From assembly GCF_001866075.3 (NCBI RefSeq), contig NZ_CP063356.1, positions 3,586,164 through 3,650,163 of the forward strand: a stretch of DNA of 64,000 nt. The letters are read 5' to 3'. Source of the DNA: Anaerobacillus isosaccharinicus (GTDB lineage: Bacteria > Bacillota > Bacilli > Bacillales > Anaerobacillaceae). This document shows, piece by piece, positions 7,991 through 15,441 of the stretch. The position numbers and the translations under genes were made by a program. How positions within the stretch are numbered: the first letter of the stretch is position 1; each line of letters begins with the position of its first letter. A model generated the notes under the pieces. The model saw only the letters and a list, made by a program, of their open reading frames with translations. It was not told the origin of the DNA and ran no database searches.

Positions 7991-8338
7991 ATGAATAGAT
8001 TAACTTTACTAATGCTATCATTCTCTTTATCAACATTTTTAATTAGTGGCTGCTCTTCTAATACCTATCAAGAATTAATGCCAGGTAGTAAAGGAGAGTT
8101 TTCTGTTTTATGGATAACGGAAAAAACGGGTGGTTACAATGCTTTTCCATCTGTTTTCAATAAAGTGGATAAAGTTACAATGCCTAAAAGTTTAGAAGAG
8201 ATTAATAAAAAATACCCCAAATTAGAACTTAAAAGAGCACCTGTAATCGTGATTTTTAATGAAAATGGTGTAGTTTTAACGACTTATAACTTAGATGAAG
8301 CGGTGGAATTCTTAGAAAATGAATACGGTGATAGTTAA
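7991..8338 (+). CDS. Putative lipoprotein, 115 aa (cassette A4)
   Basis: Lipobox ISGC (Cys near residue 23) after a standard signal peptide. The short mature part ends in a thioredoxin-like tail (PVIVIFNENGVVLTTYNLDE), resembling the last strands of a thioredoxin fold, but no CXXC is present. AGGAGGTG precedes ATG at 7991. The stop codon falls directly before the short site A5. Confidence 0.8.
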   Translation: MNRLTLLMLSFSLSTFLISGCSSNTYQELMPGSKGEFSVLWITEKTGGYNAFPSVFNKVDKVTMPKSLEEINKKYPKLELKRAPVIVIFNENGVVLTTYNLDEAVEFLENEYGDS

Positions 8339-8352
8339 AGTAACGGGGGTGA
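8336..8352 (+). repeat. Cassette site A5 (short form)
   Basis: AAAGTAACGGGGGTG then the next cassette (GAATATAG). Compare 34051, where the same cassette follows CAACTAATGAATGC. Confidence 0.65.
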
Positions 8353-8398
8353 ATATAGAATAAGGAAATGCATGGTCAGTGTGAGGGGGGACAGTAAA

Positions 8399-8815
8399 AT
8401 GACTAATACAGATTTAAGAGTAGCTTTGTTGTTAGGTGTCTTATATTCTATTGCTATATCGAGTGCAATATATTTTGTAGGTAATTTAATGTTTGCTGAA
8501 TGGATTTCGTATATTTTCTTTCTCGTTATTTCTACTGTCCCTTCTATTGCTGTGTTTACTTATTTAAGTAAAATAAATACCAAAAGAGATAATATTGGAT
8601 TGGTGTTACATAGCCTTTGGATAGGTTTTACTGTTTCGTTTATATCGATGCTTGCATCTACAATTTTACATGATACATTCAAAGAAAGAATTTACTGGGA
8701 CATATCATCTTTAGAGGGGTTCATTTGGTTTTTATCATTTGCAATTATTGGTTCCCTTCTTTTCACCCCAATTAGTTATATGTTTGTTAGAGTAAAAAAT
8801 AGGTTAACAGCGTAG
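8399..8815 (+). CDS. Four-helix membrane protein, 138 aa (cassette A5; near-identical copy at 34113)
   Basis: Four predicted membrane helices (about 9-30, 35-56, 68-90, 108-130) with a short polar C-tail. GAGGGGGG eight bases upstream fixes ATG at 8399 (MTNTDLRVAL). The same cassette recurs at 34113-34529 with only a few substitutions (for example YLSKIN versus FLNKIN), and a degraded tail of a third relative lies at 35813. Family not recognised. Confidence 0.85.
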   Translation: MTNTDLRVALLLGVLYSIAISSAIYFVGNLMFAEWISYIFFLVISTVPSIAVFTYLSKINTKRDNIGLVLHSLWIGFTVSFISMLASTILHDTFKERIYWDISSLEGFIWFLSFAIIGSLLFTPISYMFVRVKNRLTA

Positions 8816-8825
8816 GAGTCGTTAT

Positions 8826-8848
8826 TGCATTAACGAAGAGCAATACTT
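8826..8848 (+). repeat. Cassette site A6 (short form)
   Basis: CATTAACGAAGAGC joins directly to AATACTTCAAGAACGG. In the second copy of the upstream cassette (34541) the same arm continues into a complete hairpin site. Confidence 0.8.
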
Positions 8849-8872
8849 CAAGAACGGAGGTGTTTATGTTTT

Positions 8873-9229
8873 ATGACTACTTTAATACTTATTTTAATCC
8901 TAATAATTAGTATTGCAGATAATCTACTACGAAAACGGCTTGTGACAGGTATGTTTAAATCACTACAAGAAACAGATGCAGAAAAAGTATACCTAGGACT
9001 AAGGGTAATATTTACTGTCGTATTTATACCGCTTATCGTGTTTGTCTATAAGACTTATGATTACAGTGTAATCAAATGGGTTTATGTAGTTGCAATGATA
9101 ACATTTCTTTCCTCTCAATCCTTAATTGAACGGAAGTATCTAGAAGGAAAAAAGCATATTGCCACTATTTCCTTGATGGCTATTGGTATCATTGCAATTT
9201 TAAGTATTTTTGGCATAAACGGTTATTAA
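8873..9229 (+). CDS. DUF4181 family membrane protein, 118 aa (cassette A6; copy at 32709)
   Basis: The 'LRKRLVTGMFKSLQETDAEK' block followed by three membrane helices matches my knowledge of DUF4181 proteins, common in Bacillaceae and without assigned function. Helices lie at about 3-17, 42-60, 67-84 and 97-115. GGAGGTG precedes the start. Its twin at 32709 differs by a few residues, and the shared DNA begins at AATACTTCAAG and runs through the following site, defining this cassette's limits. Confidence 0.85.
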   Translation: MTTLILILILIISIADNLLRKRLVTGMFKSLQETDAEKVYLGLRVIFTVVFIPLIVFVYKTYDYSVIKWVYVVAMITFLSSQSLIERKYLEGKKHIATISLMAIGIIAILSIFGINGY

Positions 9230-9234
9230 TCCTA

Positions 9235-9302
9235 TCTAATTAAACTATCGAGTGCGATAGTGGAACAGAGTTGACGCTTGTTCAACCATTGAGCAGGTTT
9301 GC
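9235..9302 (+). repeat. Cassette site A7
   Basis: Opening arm AATTAAACTATCGAGTGC (ATCG instead of AACG); closing arm GAGCAGGTTTGC. Diverged twin of A34. Confidence 0.8.
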
Positions 9303-9338
9303 ATAAAAGTACGGTAAATAAGAGAGGAGGAGAATTGT

Positions 9339-9539
9339 ATGTTAATTGGTTTGTTGCAAGGTATAGGTATATTCTATTATTGGACTTGGTTTGTCTGGCC
9401 TTTTGTTTTTATTCTTTCATTGGTTTATGCAATTTCATCTTTAGTAAAAGACGATACAGCATCGATAAAACCAGCCATTGTTGCTTCGATATCACTTTTA
9501 ATTATTCTGGCTGGTATCACTGCTCCTAATTTTAATTGA
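9339..9539 (+). CDS. Small membrane protein, 66 aa (cassette A7)
   Basis: Two membrane helices (about 5-33 and 46-62) joined by a short acidic/basic linker (VKDDTASIK). AGAGAGGAGG precedes ATG. Unknown function; typical of the many two-helix mini-proteins in this array. Confidence 0.8.
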   Translation: MLIGLLQGIGIFYYWTWFVWPFVFILSLVYAISSLVKDDTASIKPAIVASISLLIILAGITAPNFN

Positions 9540-9566
9540 TTATTTGTATGAGGAAGATTAGAGCAT

Positions 9567-9613
9567 AACATAAAACATTTATTTAGACTTCATTTCTATT
9601 TTATGTTTTAAAG
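9567..9613. terminator. Terminator-like hairpin
   Basis: AACATAAAA and TTTTATGTT pair around an AT-rich loop between the A7 gene and site A8. Confidence 0.5.
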
Positions 9614-9628
9614 TATGTGAAGGGATGT

Positions 9629-9716
9629 ACTTAAATTAACGAGAGCAATAGTTGAAAAGCAGAAACAGTCATAAGAGTGGTTGTTTCTGTTTTTTTATTC
9701 AATTCTTGAACAGGAT
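9629..9716 (+). repeat. Cassette site A8
   Basis: Opening arm CTTAAATTAACGAGAGC; inner hairpin CAGAAAC/GTTTCTG with a T-run that could terminate transcription; closing arm GAACAGGATAGCG. Confidence 0.8.
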
Positions 9717-9784
9717 AGCGAAAAGTGAATATTTGTTAATTTACAGGTTAAGGTAATACCTAAAAACAGTTAGGGTGATGTAAA

Positions 9785-10354
9785 TTGACGAAGAATATTT
9801 TTCTTGTAATGCTTATTTTTAATACCTTTATTTGTGGAGTAAACAATGAAACAGCTTCTGCAAAAACAATCAGTGAGACTCGACCTTTTGAAGAAATATA
9901 TCCTGAAATTGGTTATAAAACGGTTGAGGAAGCTGTTAAAGAATTTGAAAATCATTTCAAAAAAGACTTAAAACTACCGCTTAGACTCCCGCCTTTAAAC
10001 TTTACACACCATTTTGGAAGGTTTACAGACACAGAAGGTGACATAAACGATTCTCTTGAATTAGAGTTTATCAATGATAAGTCACCAGAAAATCATTATT
10101 TTATCTTTGTTCGACCTATTGAGCATAAAATTCCAATTAAAGAAAAGCGGATTGTTAAACTACTCAAACTTAAAAACGGGAATGAAGCGAAGTTTATTAA
10201 CGTTTCAGACTCTTTCGAAGCCCTCGTTTTCGAAAGAGATGATTGGCAATATATGTTTAATATTCCTAAGAAGATTTCAAAAAAGGTCACTCCTGAAATG
10301 TTAGTTGAAATAGCTGATTCAATTGATTATCCAAGAAAAAGAAAAATCCATTAG
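9785..10354 (+). CDS. Secreted protein, 189 aa (cassette A8; paralogue of 48389)
   Basis: An N-terminal signal peptide (about 25 residues, cleavage near TASAK) precedes a soluble domain. It shares a layout with the protein at 48389: a 'TVEEAVKEFENHF' type helix, a 'LKLPLRLPPLNFTHHFGRF' block and a C-terminal helix ending 'EIADSI'. TTG start with AGGGTGAT upstream. Family not named by me; the second copy shows the fold is maintained by selection. Confidence 0.8.
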   Translation: MTKNIFLVMLIFNTFICGVNNETASAKTISETRPFEEIYPEIGYKTVEEAVKEFENHFKKDLKLPLRLPPLNFTHHFGRFTDTEGDINDSLELEFINDKSPENHYFIFVRPIEHKIPIKEKRIVKLLKLKNGNEAKFINVSDSFEALVFERDDWQYMFNIPKKISKKVTPEMLVEIADSIDYPRKRKIH

Positions 10355-10396
10355 AGTAAAAGGTATTGTTTATCTATCAACGAGTGCTGTTTTCTT

Positions 10397-10475
10397 ATTA
10401 AAATAACGGGTGGCTTTTAGTTCAGTAAACTGTCGCTGCTTTTGTCTGTTTAACAAACCGAATTAACAAAATTTT
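10397..10475 (+). repeat. Cassette site A9
   Basis: Opening arm AAATAACGGGTGGC; inner AGTAAACTGTCGCTGC; closing arm AACCGAATTAAC, in which the usual GCAG has mutated. Confidence 0.65.
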
Positions 10476-10554
10476 TTCTTTGGTTGCTGTATAGGACAGG
10501 TGTGCAAAAGGAAATTTGCGTAGTAAAGATATTTTATTTGGAGGGAAATTGTTA

Positions 10555-10893
10555 GTGAATAATTTAGACCCAGGCTATGTTTGGTCTTTTATGTCTATGC
10601 TAGTACTTATTTTTTCAATGCCAGTAGTAGTTGTTGTTTTTTATTATCTGCGAAACCGATTTAAGAAAGATTATTACTGGGTTGTTATTTCTTTACTCAT
10701 TATCTTAATTATGTTCATTATATCTTTAGGTATCTCTTCCTGGTTTTCTATGGAGTATCACTTGAGTACAAGTGAAAAATTAATTAAAACTTTAATTGAA
10801 ATATGGACGGAAATTCTAAGGTTTATAATTTTTGGTTTAATTATGGCAGGAGTATATGTTTTTTCTAGGAAGAAAGAAAATAAAGAGCCATGA
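10555..10893 (+). CDS. Three-helix membrane protein, 112 aa (cassette A9)
   Basis: Helices at about 9-31, 42-64 and 88-105 with a basic C-tail (SRKKENKEP). GGAGGG lies nine bases before GTG at 10555 (MNNLDPGYVW); an earlier in-frame TTG at 10516 has no ribosome binding site. Unknown function. Confidence 0.75.
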   Translation: MNNLDPGYVWSFMSMLVLIFSMPVVVVVFYYLRNRFKKDYYWVVISLLIILIMFIISLGISSWFSMEYHLSTSEKLIKTLIEIWTEILRFIIFGLIMAGVYVFSRKKENKEP

Positions 10894-10915
10894 TTATTTT
10901 ACAAATGTGAAAAGG

Positions 10916-10950
10916 TGTACTTAAACTATTGAATGCGTTAATGGAATAGT
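10916..10950 (+). repeat. Cassette site A10 (short form)
   Basis: TTAAACTATTGAATGC then GTTAATGGAATAG. The second copy of the next cassette (array B, 55850) shares sequence from GAATGC onward but has different DNA before it. Confidence 0.75.
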
Positions 10951-10985
10951 AAAAAATAGAAAAATGGTGGGAGTGGTCAAACTTT

Positions 10986-11171
10986 ATGGATGATTTCTTA
11001 TTTACTGTGGCTTCGACACTTAATTTAGTGATTGCTTTATCTGTTATTTATGGAGTTATTTTATTAATTAGATACGTAAAAAACAACCAAAGTAAGCAGA
11101 ATCAATTAAGCGAATTGAATGAAAAGGTAGACAAAATTCTTGAACATATCGAAAGGAATAATAAATCTTAG
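10986..11171 (+). CDS. Small membrane protein with coiled-coil tail, 61 aa (cassette A10)
   Basis: One membrane helix (about 7-29) is followed by a heptad-like charged tail (LSELNEKVDKILEHIE) suited to oligomerisation. A near-identical copy lies in array B on the minus strand, split there by an IS21 element; this intact copy shows the empty target. Function unknown. Confidence 0.85.
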   Translation: MDDFLFTVASTLNLVIALSVIYGVILLIRYVKNNQSKQNQLSELNEKVDKILEHIERNNKS

Positions 11172-11259
11172 GTTTTTAATCGTTATTATTTTTCGAGATT
11201 TCTTTGGTTGAAAAATTTCCTATTCTTCTAAGTTTAATTTAACTTTACCCTAAAAAAAT

Positions 11260-11330
11260 TTCACTAACGAAGAGCGTTACTGGAACAACAACAGTGACGC
11301 TTTCTTTGTAACTATTGATAGTAGAAATCA
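11260..11330 (+). repeat. Cassette site A11
   Basis: Opening arm CACTAACGAAGAGC; inner hairpin GCGTTACTG/CAGTGACGC; closing arm degenerate. Confidence 0.75.
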
Positions 11331-11336
11331 AAAGGA

Positions 11337-11409
11337 GGAAAAATTTAAAAAGTTTATCATAACTTGTTTATTAGTTTGCATGCAACTGCATAAAAGAATA
11401 AGAAGATGA
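11337..11409 (+). pseudogene. Short lipoprotein-like remnant
   Basis: After AAAAGGAGG a frame reads KKFIITCLLVC and stops after about 22 codons. It resembles a lipoprotein signal peptide whose mature part is gone. Confidence 0.35.
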
Positions 11410-11448
11410 AGTTGGTTAATTTTTTTGATGATTTACCAACTCTTCTTC
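11402..11448. terminator. Bidirectional terminator
   Basis: GAAGATGAAGTTGGTTAAT and ATTTACCAACTCTTCTTC pair around TTTTTTG, overlapping the 3' end of the minus-strand gene at 11433. Confidence 0.65.
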
Positions 11449-11653
11449 TTATACTCTATTAATTGTATTTTATTATTGCTATGGAATTTGAACTTTAAAA
11501 TGTCGTTTCCTAAGTCCCTTTTGGTATCATGAGCAACTATATAAAACTCTATAATAAATTCAGTACTATCGTGCAAAGTACGAGTTAATTTAATATGTTT
11601 ATTTGGTTCTACTTTAAAACCATAACTCTCATTTAAACCATATTGTTGACCGA
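11433..11653 (-). pseudogene. 3' half of a cassette gene split by IS21 (continues at 14484)
   Basis: This encodes the C-terminal ~73 residues (QQYGLNESYGFKVEPNKHIK onward) of a protein whose N-terminus is at 14484-14678. Removing the insertion element and one ACCGA copy restores a continuous frame (...LTAIGQQYG...). The rebuilt protein is about 138 residues: an N-terminal membrane helix and a basic, beta-like extracellular domain. It points against the array direction. Confidence 0.85.
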
Positions 11654-11753
11654 TGATTACAGCCACTCGAATTTACCACCCTCGCCATGTTTTTTACCAC
11701 CGAATGCCAAGGATTTTACCATGTAACGCCAGTGTATTTACCATTGAATAAAA

Positions 11754-11794
11754 AAGTCCTACAGATTAATAGTTTTATAATCTTGTAGGACTTT
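11754..11794. terminator. Terminator inside IS21 copy A
   Basis: AAGTCCTACA and TGTAGGACTT pair around an AT loop with T-runs on both sides, after the third IS ORF. Confidence 0.75.
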
Positions 11795-11813
11795 TCTTTT
11801 GTGTTCAATTAGT

Positions 11814-12020
11814 TTATTTGTTTTTGAAGTACTCCATGATCATCTTTCTGGAACCCTCCCAAATATCATGTTCGGTCCAGGTATAAGGTAAAGGCTCCTT
11901 TCCATAAACACTCAAAAGCTTTCCTTTTAGTTCTTTAGGAAATGGATACCAGTCATTGTAACCACTCCAATAATAGTACTCTTCTAATTTACGTAGTTCC
12001 TTTCTCGTTAAAGTGGCCAT
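11814..12020 (-). CDS. Small accessory ORF of IS21 copy A, 68 aa
   Basis: Soluble 68-residue protein rich in Trp and Tyr (EYYYWSGYNDWYPFP), starting seven bases after the istB stop and ending before the IS terminator. IS21 elements usually have only istA and istB, so this may be an accessory or passenger gene. An identical copy is in IS copy B, so it is conserved with the element. Function unknown. Confidence 0.7.
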   Translation of the reverse strand: MATLTRKELRKLEEYYYWSGYNDWYPFPKELKGKLLSVYGKEPLPYTWTEHDIWEGSRKMIMEYFKNK

Positions 12021-12027
12021 ATTAAAC

Positions 12028-12777
12028 TTAGCTACCTAATCCATGACGCTCACGCATAGATACTTCTCCGTCTATTAGAATTTGATATGAATCATGGATA
12101 ATACGATCTAGAATAGCCTCCGCAATTGTTTCATTCCCCAATTTTATATGCCAACCACTAGGGTCAATTTGTGAACAGAAAATAGTCGAAGCTATCTTAT
12201 GACGAGATTCTGTGATTTCTAATAGAATTGCTGCTTCATTCGTTGATAAATCTGTTAGTAACCATTCATCAAGGATGAGTAGATCTACTTTCGTATACTT
12301 TTTAATCAATTTTCGATAGCTTCCATCTGCAGCTAATTTTGCGAGAGACAGTTCATCTAATAATTCCGGTAAGCGAATGTATTTAACATTATAGAATTGT
12401 CGACAAGCAGATACTCCAAAGGCAGTTGCTAAAAATGTTTTTCCCGAACCAGTAGGTCCTTTCAATATGATATTGTGACTGTCATGGATATAGGTACCGC
12501 TGGCCAGTTTTAATATCAAATTTTTATCTAATCTTCGGTCTTCGTGATATTCCATATCTTCGATACAAGCATTTGAGTTTAAAAAAGTGGCTGTATTGAT
12601 CAAGCGTTGAAGCTTATTACTCTTACGACGGGAATGTTCTAAATCGACAAGTAAACTAAAGCGTTCTTCGAAACTCAACTTTTGAAACTCTTTATTAGTT
12701 GATTGTTCCTTATAGGCTTCCGCCATTCCACTTAATTTCAATTCGTGTAGTTTGGTTAATGTCTGCTCATTCATCAT
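12028..12777 (-). CDS. istB: IS21 helper ATPase IstB, 249 aa
   Basis: AAA+ ATPase that assists IstA in target capture and strand transfer. Walker A is GPTGSGKT (about residues 106-113) and Walker B is DLLILDEW. Normal length for the family. The start ATGATG overlaps the istA stop, implying translational coupling, with GGAGG upstream inside istA. Confidence 0.95.
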   Translation of the reverse strand: MMNEQTLTKLHELKLSGMAEAYKEQSTNKEFQKLSFEERFSLLVDLEHSRRKSNKLQRLINTATFLNSNACIEDMEYHEDRRLDKNLILKLASGTYIHDSHNIILKGPTGSGKTFLATAFGVSACRQFYNVKYIRLPELLDELSLAKLAADGSYRKLIKKYTKVDLLILDEWLLTDLSTNEAAILLEITESRHKIASTIFCSQIDPSGWHIKLGNETIAEAILDRIIHDSYQILIDGEVSMRERHGLGS

Positions 12778-14324
12778 TTATCCGTTCCTCCATAGTAAGA
12801 AGCTCCACGTGTGAAGCCATAATTATTTTTGCTAATATCTGTTTGACGTTTCAATTCTTGTTCGGCATCACTTTTTTTGTTGTTCTTTAAGATCGTTTGA
12901 ATACTTTTGACCGTAGGTCTTTTAGTCATAGAAACTACCATTTTGCAAGCACGCTCAATCTCATATTTTGTGTAATTACGCTCAGACTTTTTCAAAGAAA
13001 ATATAGACTGTAACGCTTGTTTTTCATTTTGCGAAGTATCTAAAAGATAGCGAATAACGCTTAAGGTTGATGCACCAATACTTTCAGCCCATTCTATTGC
13101 AGTTTCTGGCGTTTGATCCACGTATAACTTATGATTATCAGGCATGTGGTCACGAAGGGTGGAAGATTGTCCAAACTTCCCGTATAGTCGTTTATGTGAT
13201 GCCACACGCATATGATTAAAAAAGATTTCAACGAGGTTATCGGAAAGTTTCACCTCGACTTCTCGATTAATATATTCGTACGGCACAGAATAAAACATGC
13301 TCTCGATAGAAAGATGATAGTCAGGGCGTACTTTTGTTTTTTTCCATTCAGACATTTTAAAATGTGCGATTGGAAGAGGAGAAAGCGCAAATTTCTCCTC
13401 TTCTTCAAATGCTGACAATCGAGAGCCTTTTTTTCGAGTAAAGGGACGGCGATTGAATTCATCTAATTTCTTCCAAACTTCCTCGTTCAATTCATCAATA
13501 CTAAAGCAATGTGTATTTCTTAATGCTGCTATAATCCATGTAGAGATAACACCAACGGAACCTTCAACACTTGCTTTATCTTTCGGAGTACGAACACGTG
13601 CAGGCATAACGACTGTATTATAGTATTCTGCCATTTCTCTGTAGGTAGGATTCAAAATCAATTCACGTGTGGTATGTTTTGTTACACTCGTTTTTAGGTT
13701 ATCCGGTACAACAATTTGTGTAGATCCTCCAAAATACTTATACGCACTATTGTGAGCATTAATCCATGACTGTGAATCCATTGATAAGCTTGCTTCCGCA
13801 TAAGAGAATTGACTACAAGGCAAAGTCGCAACGAAAATATAGGCTTTAACCTTCTCCCCAGTATCTCTATCAATGATAAAAGATGTGGAACCTGCCCAGT
13901 CAACTTCCATTATTTCACCTGGTTTTCTGCGAATACGCAATGTAGCTTTGTACTTGTCAGCGTACCTGCTATAGTGCCGCAAAAAACTACGGTATGAGTA
14001 CGGTATTTTTTGACTGGCTCGACATTCAGCTTCATACTCATGATGCAGAAGCGAAAGTGTCACATTAGGTTTGGCCAACTCTTCATGAATATAGTCAAAG
14101 TTCAATGGTTTTCGACCAGAAGCCTCCAAGCTCTTCTCTGGAAAAAGAAATTCCTCAATCCACTTATCCGTCATTTCTTCCTCTAATGGACAATCTAATC
14201 CTTTCTTTTCGGCTAGGGAAATAACCTCTGTTATTTTTTGGCGAGAGTGACCTGTACTGGCGGCAATGCCCCTAAGACTGATCCCCTCATCGTGCAATTC
14301 CAATATCTTTCGATAATGAATCAT
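12774..14324 (-). CDS. istA: IS21 transposase IstA, 516 aa
   Basis: DDE transposase. The N-terminal helix-turn-helix (GISLRGIAASTGHSRQKI) binds the element ends. The retroviral-integrase-like core shows the first Asp in MEVDWAG, the second in VVPDNLK and the Glu in KASVEGSVG. A C-terminal beta-barrel region follows. The start at 14324 (MIHYRKILEL) has AGGAGG nine bases upstream; the longer reading from 14357 lacks one. Confidence 0.95.
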   Translation of the reverse strand: MIHYRKILELHDEGISLRGIAASTGHSRQKITEVISLAEKKGLDCPLEEEMTDKWIEEFLFPEKSLEASGRKPLNFDYIHEELAKPNVTLSLLHHEYEAECRASQKIPYSYRSFLRHYSRYADKYKATLRIRRKPGEIMEVDWAGSTSFIIDRDTGEKVKAYIFVATLPCSQFSYAEASLSMDSQSWINAHNSAYKYFGGSTQIVVPDNLKTSVTKHTTRELILNPTYREMAEYYNTVVMPARVRTPKDKASVEGSVGVISTWIIAALRNTHCFSIDELNEEVWKKLDEFNRRPFTRKKGSRLSAFEEEEKFALSPLPIAHFKMSEWKKTKVRPDYHLSIESMFYSVPYEYINREVEVKLSDNLVEIFFNHMRVASHKRLYGKFGQSSTLRDHMPDNHKLYVDQTPETAIEWAESIGASTLSVIRYLLDTSQNEKQALQSIFSLKKSERNYTKYEIERACKMVVSMTKRPTVKSIQTILKNNKKSDAEQELKRQTDISKNNYGFTRGASYYGGTDK

Positions 14325-14483
14325 ACAAAAATACCTCCTATATAAAAAATGGCACACTCGAAGGTGTGCTCACTAATTATACAAAAGGCAAACTGGTAAA
14401 CAGCGTGGCATTTACTGGTACATTCTTTGTCATTCGATGGTAAGAACTATGTCACTGATGGTACATTTCGTTGGCTGTAATCA

Positions 14484-14678
14484 ACCGATGGCAGTTAATA
14501 TTGGTGTTGAAAATAACTCCCATAAAAATCCAGGGAAATGTTCATTTAATAGCTCTGTATGTTCTTCCAAAAACACAATTTCTTGATTTAATCTCATTTT
14601 TGTTTGTTCACTACTCCAAACATACGATCCGAACATAATAACAACCATTAAAACTATTGTTGAAATTAACCATTTCAT
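14484..14678 (-). pseudogene. 5' half of the cassette gene split by IS21 copy A
   Basis: Codes for the N-terminal ~65 residues: a membrane helix (MKWLISTIVLMVVIMFGSYV) followed by a polar segment ending at ...TPILTAIG, where the IS begins. GAGGTGG before ATG at 14678 fixes the start. The 3' half is at 11433-11653. Confidence 0.85.
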
Positions 14679-14697
14679 TTGCATCCACCTCTATAAA

Positions 14698-14835
14698 ATG
14701 TTATGTCCAAATGCTAAAGGATATGATTGTCTATTACAAGGTGGTGTACTTGAATTTTATAATGTTGTGGGAGAAAATGTGATAACTCCTTCAGTGATGA
14801 ACGGTCTAAAAATAGATAAAAAATTTGATTTCTGA
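14698..14835 (+). pseudogene. Possible gene fragment, 45 codons
   Basis: A plus-strand frame reading 'GGVLEFYNVVGENVITPSVM' to a stop at 14835 looks coding, but its ATG has no ribosome binding site and abuts the divergent gene start. Probably the 3' tail of a lost cassette gene. Confidence 0.3.
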
Positions 14836-14879
14836 ATTATTAAACTTAAAGTTAACCTGCAAATAGAAGCTCGGTTCTT

Positions 14880-14962
14880 TTTGCGTTAACGAGTGCTTTA
14901 CTTTTAAGAAGGTTTCATTCATAAACACTTGAATAGAATCAAGTGTTTACGCTAAGTCAAAG
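14880..14962 (+). repeat. Cassette site A12
   Basis: Opening arm GTTAACGAGTGC, then a separate hairpin AAACACTTGA/TCAAGTGTTT; closing arm unclear. Confidence 0.6.
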
Positions 14963-14980
14963 AATTAGGGATGAATAATA

Positions 14981-15382
14981 ATGACACGTAATCGTGAGTT
15001 ACCTCAATTTGAAATCCTAGCTATTTCAAAAGATGATAACGGGAGATATGCAAAGATAAAAGCTGTGTATCCAGACGGAGAAATAATTATACGTTGGGGA
15101 CTAGATTCTTTAACTTATGTAAATTTTAAAGATGCATTTGCAGCTCGTATTTTTGATAAAATGCCAAATTTAAACTATGAGTATAAACTTTTGACTTTTT
15201 ATAGTTCTTCACGTAACCCTGATGAAACAAGGGATTACTCAGGGTTTATTGAGTGTATCCTCGGAAAACAAATAAAACAGATCGAATTTAAATGCTCAGA
15301 AATATTTGCAGGGAATATTAAGTGGATGTCAGAAGTAAAAAGCTGCGAAGAGTTAAATCATTTAAAGTGGATGATGGACTAA
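14981..15382 (+). CDS. Hypothetical cytosolic protein, 133 aa (cassette A12)
   Basis: Soluble, no signal peptide. An N-terminal beta-rich part (FEILAISKDDNGRYAKIKAV) and a C-terminal region with two Cys resemble small immunity-type proteins in size and composition, but I cannot name a family. ATG follows AGGGATG. Next comes site A13, which the DDE insertion sequence has entered. Confidence 0.75.
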   Translation: MTRNRELPQFEILAISKDDNGRYAKIKAVYPDGEIIIRWGLDSLTYVNFKDAFAARIFDKMPNLNYEYKLLTFYSSSRNPDETRDYSGFIECILGKQIKQIEFKCSEIFAGNIKWMSEVKSCEELNHLKWMMD

Positions 15383-15412
15383 GCAGTGGAGACTTCGAGA
15401 AGGAAATTACTA

Positions 15413-15438
15413 GAGTTAACGAAAGCTTAACTAAAATA
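15413..15438 (+). repeat. Cassette site A13 (interrupted by IS)
   Basis: GTTAACGAAAGCTTAAC opening arm, followed after 10 bases by the left end of the DDE-transposase element. Confidence 0.6.
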
Positions 15439-15441
15439 GAG

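Larger units (their letters stand above)
11654..14483 (-). mobile_element. IS21-family insertion sequence, copy A (2830 bp)
   Basis: The ends are inverted (TGATTACAGCC / GGCTGTAATCA). Internal TTTACCA-type repeats near both ends fit the multiple transposase binding sites of IS21 elements. Flanking ACCGA at 11649-11653 and 14484-14488 is a 5-bp target duplication. It carries istA, istB and a small third ORF, and has the same length as copy B at 52935 with identical encoded proteins. Confidence 0.9.

Noticed and set aside
9299..9529. Overlapping 76-codon ORF in another frame of the 9339 gene
   Set aside because: The 9339 frame has the ribosome binding site and two membrane helices; the other frame is a shadow rich in Cys and Ser.
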